NCBI RefSeq assembly: GCF_010389155.1
Contig: NC_057769.1
Coordinates: forward strand, 18,104,735 to 18,168,734
Length of the DNA: 64,000 nt
From: Erigeron canadensis
Lineage: Eukaryota; Streptophyta; Magnoliopsida; Asterales; Asteraceae
Direction of reading: 5' to 3'
The notes beneath the pieces were generated by a model that saw only the letters and a list, made by a program, of their open reading frames with translations, did not search any database and was not told the DNA's origin. Each line of letters opens with the position of its first letter. Positions within the stretch are counted from its first letter, which is position 1. Shown here in pieces: positions 11,401-22,874 of this stretch. The position numbers and the translations under genes are program-made.

Positions 11401-12923
11401 AAACTAGTGCAAATCTAAGCATGCATGTAATCATCTCATCATTTTAACAACAAATCTTTATCCATCTTCAATTCAACAACTTAAAAACATATTTTCATGA
11501 AAAACTCCAGAAATATATTCATCAAAATATATAAAAATATGATCATATTTCAAAGGAAAAATCACTTTAAAATCTATTTAATCCATGACAACACCTTTGG
11601 GTCTTAAACTAGTTGAATCCTTGAATCTTTCTTCTAGATTTCAACATGCATGAGCATGAGGAAGAAGATTCTATCAACTTGCCTTCATCAAGTGTATTTT
11701 CAAGAAGAAAATCAAAGAAAAACATGGTCTTTGATAAAGATCTTTTAGTATATACAAAAACAAGATAGATTAAACAAGGAGATGAAGATTTATACCCTTC
11801 TTGAACTCTGTTTTGGAGATGAATTTGGGCAGAAAATTTCGTGGTCCTCTAAGCCCCAAATAAACCTTAATCCAAGCTTAAAATAACCCTTAACCCTTAC
11901 TTGAATCAACCCTTGTTTACTCCTTTAAAACCCCTTATTATTACTATAACTTTAGATTGATTTTTCTTGCCTTTTTGTTGCTTTCTTTGAACCGAAATGG
12001 AGAAGAAGAAGAGGAGGAGAAAATGCAGAAAATTTGAGAAGTAATGAGAGAGAAAAGGTGTTTGTGTGTGTGTTGGGAAGGGTTAGGGTGATTAAGTTGT
12101 GTGAAGAAAGAGTTAGAGTGTGACTTTGGGTATGAATTGCCTTGGAAGTGTAGGAATAATGCATGCAACTAATTTTTTATTGGGTAAAGGCTTATGAGGG
12201 AGGGGGGGCCGGTTTTGTAAAGGAAAATGGAAGGGATTTTTGTTTAAATTTTGTATTTTAAGTGTAAGTATGTATATATGTGGTGTATGTAAGTATTATA
12301 TGTAATAGTAGGTAGTAAAGGTGCATGTATTCTAATGTTTACTAGCTTTTAAAGGTTTTCAAAAAAAAATGTGGGTATATATATACATGTTTATGTGTTG
12401 TGTATATATATATGCATACCTTTATGTTTTAAAATTTGTTACATAATCCCATTAACAATATATTTGTATATATATTAGACATGCATTTGTGCACTTATTA
12501 TTATCCAAGCATTTTGTACATAAGAATTTGTTATTATATGGTTAGGATGGTTATTATGTATTTGTGCTTACCTACAATTTAATTTGCTCGATGACTATAT
12601 TGTTGGACATTCATGAGGATTCTTGATCGTTAACTCAACTTGTGAGTCTTACATTATTGTTTATATAACTTGACTGGTTAATAATAAAATTTTTGTTCCA
12701 CGGTATTTTATTAAGTTCATTTAGAACTAATTTATTGCTTGAGATTGCCTTGAATGATAAAAGTTATTGTTTATGGCATTTCTAAGGCATCTCACCGTAC
12801 CATAGGGCAATTATCACTATGCTTTGAATGTCTAAAAGGTTAATTCTCTTAATAAACCTCTAGGGATAAAGACCTAGATAAGTCGAAGTAAATTATCCTA
12901 ATCGAAATTTGAGGGTTGTTACA
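8404..12923. mobile_element. 4.5-kb insertion with TGTAACA ends (solo LTR or unclassified transposon)
   Basis: Interrupts the SIRE extra ORF. It begins TGTAACACCCC and ends GGGTTGTTACA, short inverted ends of TG...CA type. The flanks TCATG (8399-8403) and TGATG (12924-12928) look like a 5-bp duplication with one mismatch; a 3-bp ATG reading is also possible. Either way, excision restores the host frame. Inside I see no transposase, RT or integrase and no direct terminal repeat. A very long solo LTR of a Ty3/gypsy-type element is the best guess. Small open frames inside (8455-8688, 9712-10011, 10917-11195, 11944-12168) have no recognisable similarity. Confidence 0.6.
10240..10462 (+). promoter_or_regulatory. 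cluster of TGGGCC/TGGGCT motifs
   Basis: About nine TGGGCY motifs on the + strand and two on the - strand lie within ~220 bp. TGGGCY is the plant site II element bound by TCP factors in promoters of proliferation genes. It lies inside the 4.5-kb insert and may be part of an LTR promoter; that use is inferred. Confidence 0.4.
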
Positions 12924-13177
12924 TGATGCCATAAAAAGGCAACAATTTCATCATAACCTTCTGCCCAAGAAGGTGGATGAACATTGGCGGAGACAAGATT
13001 GATGATCTTGATTTTACTAGTATCAAGATCAGCCAGGCTCACAACTACATCAGAACCCACAACATAGAATGAAAGCTTGACCGCGCTTACCGGAGCTGGG
13101 TGTAGAAACCCAGATTCAGATGAGGAATCGTTATTGTTAGAGTTATTAGCAGATTGAGATGATGATGATGAATACAT
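12924..13177 (-). pseudogene. SIRE extra (env-like) ORF, N-terminal part
   Basis: ATG at 13177-13175 opens a Ser/Asn-rich start (MYSSSSSQSANNSNNN), then a hydrophobic stretch with VSAVKLSFYVVGSDVVVSLA. It is cut at 12924, within ...DEIVAFLW, by the 4.5-kb insert. The frame resumes at 8403 on the same strand. It lies 504 bp after the end of pol, as in SIRE elements, where this ORF is separate from pol and may need splicing or readthrough. Confidence 0.6.
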
Positions 13178-13680
13178 TTATAATTAGATAATTGAAGAAC
13201 AAAAGAAAACGATTAAAAAATTTGATGGAACAGAACACAGATTAGGTTAAAATAAGATGAGAGAAAAATAAAAGTGTGAAAAATACAATTTGTTTGGGAC
13301 AAGGGTTAAACAAAGTGTATATATATATATATATATTTTAAAATAACCGTTTGGAGGGAAGAGAGATAAATGATTTGATTGGATGAGAACAACCAGTGGG
13401 GGTAGTTTTGCAGTAAAAGTCCATTCCCTCCACACGTGTTACTCACACATTGATCAGGAAAAGATATATAAGTTAAACTAAATAAAATATGCAAAATAAT
13501 AAAACGCACTGAGATATTTAATAATAAAAATAGCTCCCAAGCTGGGTCAGACTCAGCTTACCCATTTTCACTTGATTTTTACCAAGTAACAACAGGTAGT
13601 CTGAGTCAAACACAGCTTGCCCTTAAAATTTTAACAAAATTCAAAGGGGTTGAATTTATCATTACTTATCACACTGCCTT
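13178..13680 (-). other. spacer between pol and extra ORF
   Basis: Non-coding. It includes an AT dinucleotide run near 13318-13336. The GGGTCAGACTCAGCTT-like words at about 13544-13612 resemble words in the SIRE LTR (about 20390-20440). Nothing else seen. Confidence 0.4.
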
Positions 13681-15156
13681 TTACATATTTAGCATTCCCA
13701 GCTTACTTACTAGAAAATTGAACCTGTTTTCATCCAATGGCTTGGTGAATAAATCAGCAAGCTGATTCTCAGTTGGAATGAAGTGCAGTTCAACATCTTC
13801 TTTCATCACATGATCTCTAATGAAGTGATATTTGATATCGATATGCTTGGTCCTAGAATGAAGTACTGGATTGTTGGAGATTGCTATGGCACTTGTATTG
13901 TCACAAAAGATAGGAGTCTTTGAGGCAGTGACATCATAATCTTGTAGCTGAAATTGCATCCACAAAATTTGTGAACAACAGCTCCCAGCAGCAACATACC
14001 CAGCTTCCGCTGTAGAGATGGAAACTGAATGTTGCTGCTTGCTAGACCAGCTTACAAGTCTATTGCCAAGCAATTGACAAACTCCAGAAGTACTTTTTCT
14101 ATCAATCTTGCAGCCTGCAAAGTCGGAATCTGAATAGCCAATTAGATCAAATCCAGAGTCTTTGGGATACCAAAGACCCAGATTGGGACTACCTTTAAGG
14201 TATCTAAAGATTCTCTTCACTGCCTTAAGATGTGATTCTTTAGGATTAGCCTGATATCTTGCACATAGACATGTAGCAAACATAATATCTGGTCTACTAG
14301 CAGTCAAGTAAAGTAGAGAGCCTGTCATACCCCTGTAAGCAGTGACATCAGTGGGTTTTCCACTTTTATCTTCACTAAGCTTATCACCAGTTCCCATAGG
14401 AGTTTTCATAGGTGAGCAATCACTAAAACCAAATTTGTTCAGTAAATCTTTAACATATTTTCCTTGATTTATGAAAATACCATTTTTGGTTTGTTTAACT
14501 TGAAAACCAAGAAAATAGTTAAGTTCTCCCATCATGCTCATCTCATACTTTTTAGACATTAATTTAGAAAACTTTTTGCAAAGTCTTTCACTGCTAGAAC
14601 CAAAAATTATGTCATCAACATATATTTGTACAAGTAAAATATCACCATTGTATTTTCTCACAAATAAAGTCTTGTCAACATTACCTCTTTTGAACTTGTT
14701 TTCTAATAAGAATTTAGATAAAGTATCATACCATGCTCTTGGAGCTTGTTTGAGGCCATAGAGAGCCTTGTTAAGCTTATACACATGATTAGGAAACTTT
14801 GAACTTTCAAAACCTGGAGGTTGTTCAACATAGACTTCTTCTTCCAATTTCCCATTCAGAAAAGCACTTTTCACGTCCATTTGATAAACCTTAAAGCCTT
14901 TGTGAGCAGAGTAAGCCAAAAATATTCTGATGGCTTCCAGTCTTGCCACTGGAGCAACAGTTTCATCATAGTCAATCCCATCTTCTTGTCTGTATCCAAG
15001 AGCTACTAATCTTGCCTTGTTTCTGATCACAACTCCTCTTTCATCCATCTTGTTTCTGTAGACCCATTTGGTTCCAATCACAGTTTTAGAATGATGAGGT
15101 CTTGGAACAAGTTCCCAAACCTTGTTTCTTTCAAACTGTGTTAATTCATCTTGCAT
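13681..15156 (-). CDS. copia reverse transcriptase-RNase H (intact block of dead pol)
   Basis: A 491-codon open block holding the RVT_2 domain and RNase H of a copia polyprotein. Visible motifs: [10 protein letters not shown] and GTKWVYRNK near the start, [17 protein letters not shown], the [10 protein letters not shown] motif, the catalytic YVDD (in [13 protein letters not shown]), [13 protein letters not shown], the RNase H motifs [18 protein letters not shown] and CDNTSA, and LADLFTKPL at the end. It would copy element RNA in the virus-like particle. The first Met is not the true start: the same frame runs upstream, broken by stops, toward integrase. With pol broken upstream, activity in cis is unlikely. 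Confidence 0.85.
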   Translation of the reverse strand: MQDELTQFERNKVWELVPRPHHSKTVIGTKWVYRNKMDERGVVIRNKARLVALGYRQEDGIDYDETVAPVARLEAIRIFLAYSAHKGFKVYQMDVKSAFLNGKLEEEVYVEQPPGFESSKFPNHVYKLNKALYGLKQAPRAWYDTLSKFLLENKFKRGNVDKTLFVRKYNGDILLVQIYVDDIIFGSSSERLCKKFSKLMSKKYEMSMMGELNYFLGFQVKQTKNGIFINQGKYVKDLLNKFGFSDCSPMKTPMGTGDKLSEDKSGKPTDVTAYRGMTGSLLYLTASRPDIMFATCLCARYQANPKESHLKAVKRIFRYLKGSPNLGLWYPKDSGFDLIGYSDSDFAGCKIDRKSTSGVCQLLGNRLVSWSSKQQHSVSISTAEAGYVAAGSCCSQILWMQFQLQDYDVTASKTPIFCDNTSAIAISNNPVLHSRTKHIDIKYHFIRDHVMKEDVELHFIPTENQLADLFTKPLDENRFNFLVSKLGMLNM

Positions 15157-15447
15157 CGCATTTACCTAAGATGGATCTGACAGAGCTTCAGCAACCTCAG
15201 TTGGTTCCATTTTACTCACAAAATTGACAAACATGCAGAAATTACCTGTTGCCTACCTTCTTGTTTTTACACCAGATAACGGATCACCAATGATTTGGTT
15301 GATTGGATGACTCCTTGTCCATTTAGTTACATGATGGGTAATATTTGATTCTTGGACAATGGGCTGACTCACATTAGACGTTCCAGCTTGATCATTTTGA
15401 GGAATCAAATGGGCAGCATGGATTGGAGTTGATGAAACAGAGTCAAC
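15157..15447 (-). pseudogene. pol linker between integrase and RT, with stops
   Basis: Same frame as the RT block and the integrase C-terminus. It is interrupted by stop codons, for example after PANDS at about 15448-15450 and after SDPS near 15166. The readable sequence is the usual variable linker before the RVT_2 start (PTEVAEALSDPS). Confidence 0.6.
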
Positions 15448-16334
15448 TTAAGAGTCATTCGCTGGAGTAATTTCTTGAGAAGAATCAGCTTGCACATTTT
15501 CAAAAATAAGTAACTCTTCTTCTTCAAATACTTGCTCCCCCTGATTTTGAGCATTCTTATTTTCAATTGGTGGATTAGAGGGAGGCTCATTTTCAGGAAC
15601 AATCAGTTCTTCAAAATCAATATTGTCATCTTCAAGTAGAGAGCAGTCTGGCTTGTAGCAGCCTTCATCAATTGTCACCTTTACAGAGTTTTCAATAGTT
15701 TTGATTCTTTTATTGCACACTCTGTAGGCCTTCATCATTGTGGCATATCCAAGTAGGATGCCTTCATCTGCATTTTCTTCAAACTTGCCAAGATGGTCTT
15801 TCTGATTCAGAATGTAACAGGAACTGCCAAACATTCTTAGGAAACCAATTTCTGGTTTTCTCCCCCTGAGAAGTTCATATGCAGTTTTTTGGTATCTTTT
15901 CACAATAAGAGATTTGTTTTGAGTGAAGCAGGCTGTGTGAATAGCTTCAGCCCAAAAATGAGTCTTGACATTGTTTTGTGCCATCATGGATCTGGCAGCT
16001 TTAATCAGGGTTCTGTTTCTTCTTTCTGCAACTCCATTTTGTTGGGGAGTTCTTACTGCTGAGTACACTTGTGAAATATCTTTCTCACTGCAGAATGAGT
16101 TGAGAGTGACATTCTTAAATTCAGGCCATTGTCACTCCTCAACTGCCCAACAGGCCTTTTGTATAGTATTTCAGCTTGCTTGATGAAATGAATAATACTA
16201 TCAGCTGCATCACTCTTATGCTTCAAAAAGAAAACCCATGTATATCTTGAATATTCATCAACAATGACCAAAGTATACCTCATTCCATTAAATGAAGGAG
16301 TACTTATTGGTCCAAACAGATCCATGTGCAGCAA
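15448..16334 (-). pseudogene. copia integrase, frameshifted
   Basis: The N-terminal part (16334-about 16120) shows LHMDLFGP with the first catalytic Asp, VIVDEYSRYTWVFFLKHK, and QLRSDNG with the second Asp. A frameshift near 16120 moves to the frame of 16068-15448, which has TPQQNGVAERRNRTL with the catalytic Glu, HFWAEAIHTACF, YELLRGRKP and AYRVCNKR. DDE residues are thus all present but in two frames. The wording is close to the SIRE lineage. This enzyme would insert element cDNA. Confidence 0.8.
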
Positions 16335-16336
16335 AT

Positions 16337-16938
16337 CTAAACAACTGTCAATGGTTGAACACGTTTTTGACTTAAAGGAAGCTTTGTGTTGCTTGCCCTT
16401 TTCACAAGGACCACACAGCTGTCCTTCTCATATTTTATCACTGGCAGACCAGGCAACAACTCTTTCTTACACAGCTTGTTGATGTCTTTGAAATTCATAT
16501 GAGACAGCCTCTTATGCCACAACCAATTCAACTCATCTTGATTATTTGACATGAAACATACTTCTCTTGTCACAGTTGCACTTCTCATGTCAAAAGAATA
16601 CAAGGAATCATGTCTCTCAGCAATTAACACCACATTACCTTCCAAATCCAGAACAATGCCCTTATCAGCTCGGAATCTTACTTCATAGCCAGCATCACAC
16701 AATTGACTCACACTTATCAGATTGTGCTTCAAGCCATTCACATAAGACACTCTTCTAAAAGTAAGGGGACCATTTGACAAAATACCAAATCCTTCAGTTC
16801 TTCCTTGGGAATCATCTCCAAATGTAACACTAGGACCAGCGCTTGTCCTAAAGCTACATAGCAGAACTTACATCCGGTCATATGCTTGGAACACCCACTA
16901 TCCAAGTGCCAGGTATGTGCATCATGATAGCCCTGCAT
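16337..16938 (-). pseudogene. copia protease and GAG-pre-integrase, frameshifted
   Basis: The protease start shows WHLDSGCSKHMTG (DSG active site) at about 16915-16865; the frame then shifts, and 16780-16337 continues with HNLISVSQLCDAGYEVRF and the pre-integrase zinc-finger pattern LWHKRLSHMNF. The CxxC part of that finger has slipped frame near 16420. These are processing and integration parts of copia pol. Confidence 0.75.
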
Positions 16939-18098
16939 TTTAAATAAGATATTAGTTCATTTTGGGAACCCATCCAAGGATGGGTTCACACCACAGGGTC
17001 TGACTCAGATTGGGAAACAGAACCAATATTCTTATCACATTTAGAAACCCATTGTTGCTTAAGCTGACCCTTGCCAGATTTGAAATTCTTTCTTGCAACA
17101 TTTAGAGTATCCTCTTGAATAAAACTTTTGCCTATTCCAGATTTCTTACATTCAGACCTTAATTTACTTTGATCAACAATATTTGAATCAGACACACTTG
17201 TAAGTAAATTAGTGTCATTAGAAATCTTACCTTTTCTGGACTCAACATATATAATTTTGTTAGAGTCAGATTTGAGGTGGTTTGGATTAGACACAGATTC
17301 GGTTGGTAAAACATTTCCATTTGAAACAGACTTCTTATTCTTCAGAATTTTGCTTTTTTCTTTTAGAACAACATGATCTCTAATCTTCCTTTTATTTCTT
17401 TTTTATTCACCATTGTTTGACTTAAATTTTGAATTTGACACAGATTGGGTAATTGATAGTTTTGATAAATCAAGAGTTTCATCGGGTTTTAATTCAACTA
17501 CCCTATCAGATTCAGACACAGCTTCAGCAATGGTTTGACCAACTTTCTCAGGATCATTAAACCCAATACCAGACTTCTGAGCCAATACAATTGGTTTAGA
17601 GTTCTTTCCTTTGGTTTGGACTTTGGGTGGTAAAGGAGGCTGATAACAAGGTTCCATGGCACAGACTTCACTCATAGCAATAGCTCTATCATAGTCACCA
17701 TAAAAAATAGCTTGAACTTGATGAGGAACTTGCACATTAACACATTTTGCAGCTCTTTTGGAACCAGTGCACCATGGTAAAATTCAAGCTTTAGAGACCA
17801 TGGCACATATGCTTGATTTTCAAAAACTTTTCTTCTGAAATTTTAGCTTCAGAGACCAAAATAGCATTTAATTGCTTTTGAGCTTTTACTTCAGATTCAA
17901 GCTTTTCAATGGTAAAATTCTTTGAGCTTACTTCTTGTTTTAAAATTGAAATTCCTTTTTAAGTTCTTGATTAAAGTGTTTTTCCAAGAGAACCTCATCA
18001 CCAAGTCTATTTAGCCTTGACAGTTTTTCATTGTCATAGAGATTAGAAAAGATATTTACCTCAGGTGGAGCAGTCTGACTTGAAGATGCCTTGTGAGC
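16939..18098 (-). pseudogene. gag-pol junction fragments
   Basis: Broken open stretches at 17735-17403 and 17294-16986 are rich in Ser/Lys/Asp, with sequence typical of the long linker after the SIRE gag. The gag frame stops at 18099. Several stops and shifts separate the pieces, for example near 17740, 17400 and 16985. No catalytic motif is expected here. Confidence 0.55.
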
Positions 18099-19403
18099 TT
18101 ACTCAGATTGCTGTTGAATCTTGATAAGATCCTCAACAAACTTTTTTTTAGCCATAAAGCACTTGCCATCCTTATACTTCTCATCATCAGAGGAAGTGGC
18201 ACTCTCAGCCCAGTCTTTGGCTATCAGACTCTTCTCATCTTTTTCAACTTTCTTACTCTGCTCAGCCACTTGTGCTTTGAAGGCCTTGTATTTGGTCTTG
18301 AGCTTTGAGTATTTTTCATTTCTTTCACCTTTGGATGGCACAGCTTGAGAAGACTCTTTGGATCTACAATCACCAGCCATGTGTCCAGGCTTACCACACT
18401 TGTAGCAAGTGACTTTGGACACGTCAAATGGATTCTTGGTCCTATCAGCTTTCCCACTTCTACATTTTCCTTTGAATTTATTGAATGATCTCCTTCTTAT
18501 CCTTTTAGCTAACAAAGCCACCTCATTGGCTAAGTCCTCACCATCAGATTCATCAACGTCAGATTCAGAACAAACAGATGTTGTGTTAGAAATCATAGGA
18601 ATAGATTCATTTATGCATGGAATGATCTCATTAGAGATTGAACTAGGGTGTTCAGTCATAGATGCAACAAGTGCACTAGCAGGCTGACTATAAGAATCAC
18701 CCATAGCAATTAGTTTCTCAGCTTCTGAACATTCTTGATTATGAAGTAAACCAAAAAGTCCAGGGAGATCAAGATCATGATACACAGAACTTAGTTTCAT
18801 AGAAGAAATATAATTATTCCATTTAGATGGTAATGAATCAAGAAATTTACTTTTCAACACATCAGTTTTCTTAGTAATTCCAACAACAGCTAAATCATTC
18901 ACTAACGCATTAAAACGGGTATGAGTGTCAGTCAAGGATTCATTTCTCAATGAGAAAAATCTCTCATACCTCCTAGTGAGAGTAGTAATGGTAGATTCTA
19001 TGGAAGTATAGCAACCCTCAAACATGACAGTCAATGTACCCCACATTTTCTTTGCTGTAGAACACATTTTAATTGAATGGTAAATGTCTTTAGGCACAGC
19101 TTGGACAGTGAAGTTACGTGCCTTCACATCCAGGTTGGCCAATCTCCTATCCTTATCTCCCCAATCTGCCTTGTCCTTAACAATGGATTTGACTGTGGCA
19201 GGAATGGTTGGGTGACCTTCCCTGACCACAGCATCAATCACAACAGTCGATGTAGGAACATAAGGACCATCCACAACGATGTCAGGCATATTGTTTTCAA
19301 TGGATTCAAGGAATAAAGACATACGACCTTTCCACCCACTGAAATCATCTTTATCAAACATGGTTGGTCGGGTAGAAGAACCATTATCAACATACGATGA
19401 CAT
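18099..19403 (-). CDS. copia gag polyprotein
   Basis: 434 residues, starting MSSYVDNGSSTRP at 19403, 55 bp after the PBS. The UBN2-type capsid part shows GWKGRMSLFLES near the start and KKMWGTLTVMFEG and YERFFSLRNESLTDTHTRFNALVNDL in the middle. A CCHC zinc knuckle follows (CYKCGKPGHMAGDC, about residue 340), then a Lys/Glu-rich coiled-coil segment. Gag forms the virus-like particle and binds RNA. The frame is intact up to its stop at 18099, whereas in full SIRE elements gag usually runs on into pol, so this stop may be a lesion. Confidence 0.85.
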   Translation of the reverse strand: MSSYVDNGSSTRPTMFDKDDFSGWKGRMSLFLESIENNMPDIVVDGPYVPTSTVVIDAVVREGHPTIPATVKSIVKDKADWGDKDRRLANLDVKARNFTVQAVPKDIYHSIKMCSTAKKMWGTLTVMFEGCYTSIESTITTLTRRYERFFSLRNESLTDTHTRFNALVNDLAVVGITKKTDVLKSKFLDSLPSKWNNYISSMKLSSVYHDLDLPGLFGLLHNQECSEAEKLIAMGDSYSQPASALVASMTEHPSSISNEIIPCINESIPMISNTTSVCSESDVDESDGEDLANEVALLAKRIRRRSFNKFKGKCRSGKADRTKNPFDVSKVTCYKCGKPGHMAGDCRSKESSQAVPSKGERNEKYSKLKTKYKAFKAQVAEQSKKVEKDEKSLIAKDWAESATSSDDEKYKDGKCFMAKKKFVEDLIKIQQQSE

Positions 19404-19458
19404 TATGCTTTACAAAAGGAAAATAAGCAAGGATCAAGTCAAGTTAATTCTTAACCCC

Positions 19459-19471
19459 TGCTCTGATACCA
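19459..19471 (-). other. primer binding site (tRNA-iMet)
   Basis: On the - strand TGGTATCAGAGCAG, complementary to the 3' end of initiator tRNA-Met, two bases after the LTR end at 19474. Confidence 0.85.
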
Positions 19472-19473
19472 CT

Positions 19474-20522
19474 TGTTATGTCCCAGAGGTGTAACAAGAT
19501 ACCAAGGTATAATGTACACAAGTAGTTGTAGAGGGGGGGTGAATACAACTGCTTCGTTTTTCCTATACTTTCTTTTATAAAAGGTTTTAATTGATCCAAT
19601 AAGTATATTAAACAATGTGAGTTATAAGAATCAATAAAACAGTAAAGCAGAAAATAAACATTCTTAGGCACTGATTGCGTTTTTCAAATGTAATCCTTTA
19701 TTAAGAAATAATCTATACAAAGAATTACAGGGTTGTTGCAGAAACAAGATAACCTACAATATCTAAACAACCCTATGAATTGACAAACAACAATCAAATA
19801 AGTTCTTTCTCAAGAGAAGCATCCAAGCTGACTTCTCACAGACGAGGCTGTGTGTAAGAGCAAAGAGAACTTTTGTGAAGAATGATTCAAAGGAATGTCA
19901 CCCATATGCCTTCAAGGATTGTAGCTTTTATAGGCGAAAGCTTCAAATTCACTTGGTGTCCAAATAAGCCACGTCTTCAATTATGGTTGGATGATCAGGG
20001 AATATTGGAACGTGCCTTCATCGTACTTGTGGTCCCCAAAACCTGCAGCACGTCATTTTGATCGTCCAATGAGAGTATGGACATGCATATGTAAGTAAAC
20101 CACCAACCCAGATTCTAGGAACCTTCCTAGTCACGTCATACATCCTTATCAACAAATCCAAGCTGTAATCTTCACTGATTGTTTAGATACAGATTGCTCG
20201 TTTGTCAAGAGCAAATCTGTCTAAGTGTTTCCAAGCTGACTGCTAATCCCAAGCTGTATTCCACCAATAACTTGATCTTCTATCTTCAATCCTCCTCTTT
20301 GATTTGGACTGGATGCTATAACCATTTGATGCAGCTTGAACAACACTTGCTTCCATAAGATAAACAATTACAATATATGAAGCATGATCTGAGTCAGTTA
20401 CAGATCGCAAGCTGTGTCAGCTTAGTCTGACCCAGATCAGATTACAAGAACCAAAAGATTACTAAGTGTTTATATATCAGATTTGTCATCACCAAATTTA
20501 CAGATAGCATTGGAACTCAACA
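19474..20522 (-). repeat. 5' LTR of the SIRE-type copia element
   Basis: On the - strand it begins TGTTGAGTTCCAATGC at 20522 and ends GACATAACA at 19474, next to the PBS; length 1,049 bp. CTCTG (20523-20527) is the candidate target duplication. A related LTR starts at 63696: the stretch about 19725-19790 resembles 63945-64000. The 3' LTR lies beyond the left edge. Confidence 0.75.
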
Positions 20523-21383
20523 CTCTGCTTCCGACTATTGACATTATTAATTTAAAGAAAGGTTTTACTGTAATTATATTTTGCAATACCTTGATTTCCA
20601 TTAGAAAAAAACATTTCAAGTAGTTTGATATATAATAATGATGACATATGAGAAAACACTACAATAAGTATTGTTATTAAAAAGATATTTACTAAAGATA
20701 AAATAAGATAGATAATTTTAACTTTTCAGAATTACATCTCTTACTTTATTTAACTTACATCCTTTACATATAAATTTTGATTTACATAGAAAAAAAGTCT
20801 CAAACTAAAGTTATGCGACAGTTATAGCAGATTAAGTAATACCGAAACATGTATCGTCTAAAAATAAAATTTAAAAAGATTTAATAACCTATATGCTTTT
20901 TAGTTTTCAAAATTACATTTTTTTTGAGTTAATTTATATTGTTTATATTGAAATTTTTTAGTTTATTTTTTATATATACTTTTTACTTTAAAATTTGTGT
21001 CTATAAGGACTACCTTTTTTTTTACAAATCACATCCATGTAAACAACTTCTTCTTACAATATCATGTATTGGGATATATTATATTTCATGAAGGATTGAA
21101 CTTATCCAAAACACACCTTTATCTTTTACTATTAGACAATTTAGGGTTACATCCGAAATTTTATCCAATTGAACTTTTCAATTTGTAACCCAACATAATG
21201 AGCTTATTTTAATTGTAACAATGTAATACAATTATTGTTGTTGTTGCTACCAGCGCCGCCGCTAATGCTGTTGTCGTTGCTGTTACACGCCAATTTTATT
21301 TCCTACATTATTTATATTATTTTTCTTAAATTTTAGGTTACTTTAATTATTTTAGTAAGCATATATATGGTAGTACGGGATAA
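20523..21383. other. AT-rich intergenic DNA
   Basis: No gene seen. Poly-A/T runs and a short trinucleotide tract (TTGTTGTTGTTGC and GCCGCCGC-like, about 21230-21280). Confidence 0.4.
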
Positions 21384-22756
21384 GGCTGGTGCCAACGAGT
21401 GTCGATGAACCCCTTCCTCATTTTCGTTGATGAGGACTCCAATGGCAGGGAGCTCGTCAACGGGAGTCCTCAAGTGACCCATCGATGGATCGAAGGGGGT
21501 AGACGAGGTGGGAGCGTGCTAAATTTGATCCTTTTCTTTTCAAATGTAACCACTAGTTAATAAAAAAAAAACCCCACCTTATATATACATACACTTCCAT
21601 CATTCTATTATCAACCCCATTTCATTAAAAAAAAAACACACACACATACACATACAAATATAAAACAATACACCATTTCATAAAACAAAAATGTCAAGTT
21701 CTGACGAAGATTAAACAACCTACATTAGTAGGTATACAATAGATCCAAAAATGTTGAACACGTTTGTTAACTTTTTTGAAGTTGAAGAAAGAGAAGCCGA
21801 AAGTTCCACACGTTTGAACATACCAAGAACACCAAGAAGATACATACCCAGAAACCACGCCGATGCGGCAACCCGTTTATTTAATCATTACTTCACGCGG
21901 AACCCGTCTTTCCTACTGATTATTTTCGTAGGCATTTTTGAATGCCCAAGAAAATGTTTATCCGTATAGTGAATGACATACAATCCTTTAACGCCATACA
22001 GCCATTACCGGCTCACTTTCAATACTTACACAATCCCCTTTCAATGTTGCGGGTGTTCCCACTATAAACATTTTTCAAAAATGAACTTCTGTTGTACGCT
22101 GCTTCCGCCGACTAACTAAATGAGTACTTGGAAAGGGGTCGACAAACGTCATACGATGCTTTGAACAACTTTTGTAAGTGCATTATTCAATTGTATCACG
22201 TAGAGTATATGAGAAAACCGACCAAAGAAGATGTTGATCGACTGACTGCGAAACATTTGTCTGTGCCTGGTTTCTCGGATATACTCGAAAGCGTCGATTG
22301 TATGCACTGGCCATAGAGAAACTGCCCCACCGTATGGCAAGGCCAATATACTTGGGACCAATGAGTTGAAACAAAATTACGTATGATGGGGGAGTTACGT
22401 GATCGAGTGATGCACCACCGTCTTCAAGGCGCTCTAGTCAAACACATTTGGAACTTGCCTGCACAACATCGTCAACGTTGAAGTTTTTTTTAATAATAAA
22501 AAGTTGTCTTTATTTATTTATTTATATGTCGTGTTGTTTTTTTATTTTGTAGATGTAATATGTTTTAATTTTATTAATGTATTGTTTTTATTTAATAAAG
22601 GTTAGTTTATTTTAATATAACATAAATATAAAATAAAATAAAAGTTGAGGAAGAGGTAGGTTTGTTAGTGAGTGAGAAATATGTGATTTAGAACAGAGAA
22701 AAACTGATATGACTGTAAGGAAGAGAAATGATGGTGTGGACCGATCCGGTGAGGCC
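21384..22756 (+). mobile_element. PIF/Harbinger-type DNA transposon remnant
   Basis: Contains a broken Harbinger-type transposase. Candidate ends: TAA (21381-21383) followed by GGCTGGTGCC, and GGTGAGGCC followed by TAA (22757-22759). PIF/Harbinger elements duplicate TWA, so TAA fits. The terminal inverted repeats are weak beyond the GGC start, so the ends are tentative. Confidence 0.45.
21691..22481 (+). pseudogene. Harbinger-type (ALP1/HARBI1-like) transposase pseudogene
   Basis: Pieces in shifting frames match the plant Harbinger transposase order: RNHADAATRLFNHYF, then a DYFRRHFRMPKKMF-like stretch after a frameshift near 21900, YLERGRQTSYDALNNFCKCII, EYMRKPTKEDVDRL, then SVDCMHW (first catalytic Asp) near 22295-22315. 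Most of the catalytic DDE core after DCMHW is missing. The C-terminal MGELRDRVMHHRLQGALVKHIW follows almost at once, ending at 22481. Stop codons occur in several places, including a TAA eight codons into the first frame. It cannot make an active transposase. Confidence 0.7.
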
Positions 22757-22874
22757 TAAGGGGCATGTATACTATATACGGTACGACTGATGATAAAGTT
22801 TAGTGGATACAGTTTAGCATCCAAATTACAGCTATTGGGTTGGGTGGGTTTTTTAGATAACAAACAATAGTGGC

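Larger units (their letters stand above)
6769..20522 (-). mobile_element. decayed Ty1/copia element of SIRE type, with nested insert
   Basis: Read on the - strand: 5' LTR (20522-19474), PBS, gag, protease, GAG-pre-integrase, integrase, RT, RNase H, then an extra ORF. The order INT before RT marks copia. The integrase/RT wording and an additional ORF 3' of pol match the SIRE/Maximus lineage. The extra ORF is split by the insert at 8404-12923, and its downstream end is cut off from the missing 3' LTR by the + strand element ending at 6758. Stops and frameshifts in pol show it is dead. Confidence 0.75.
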
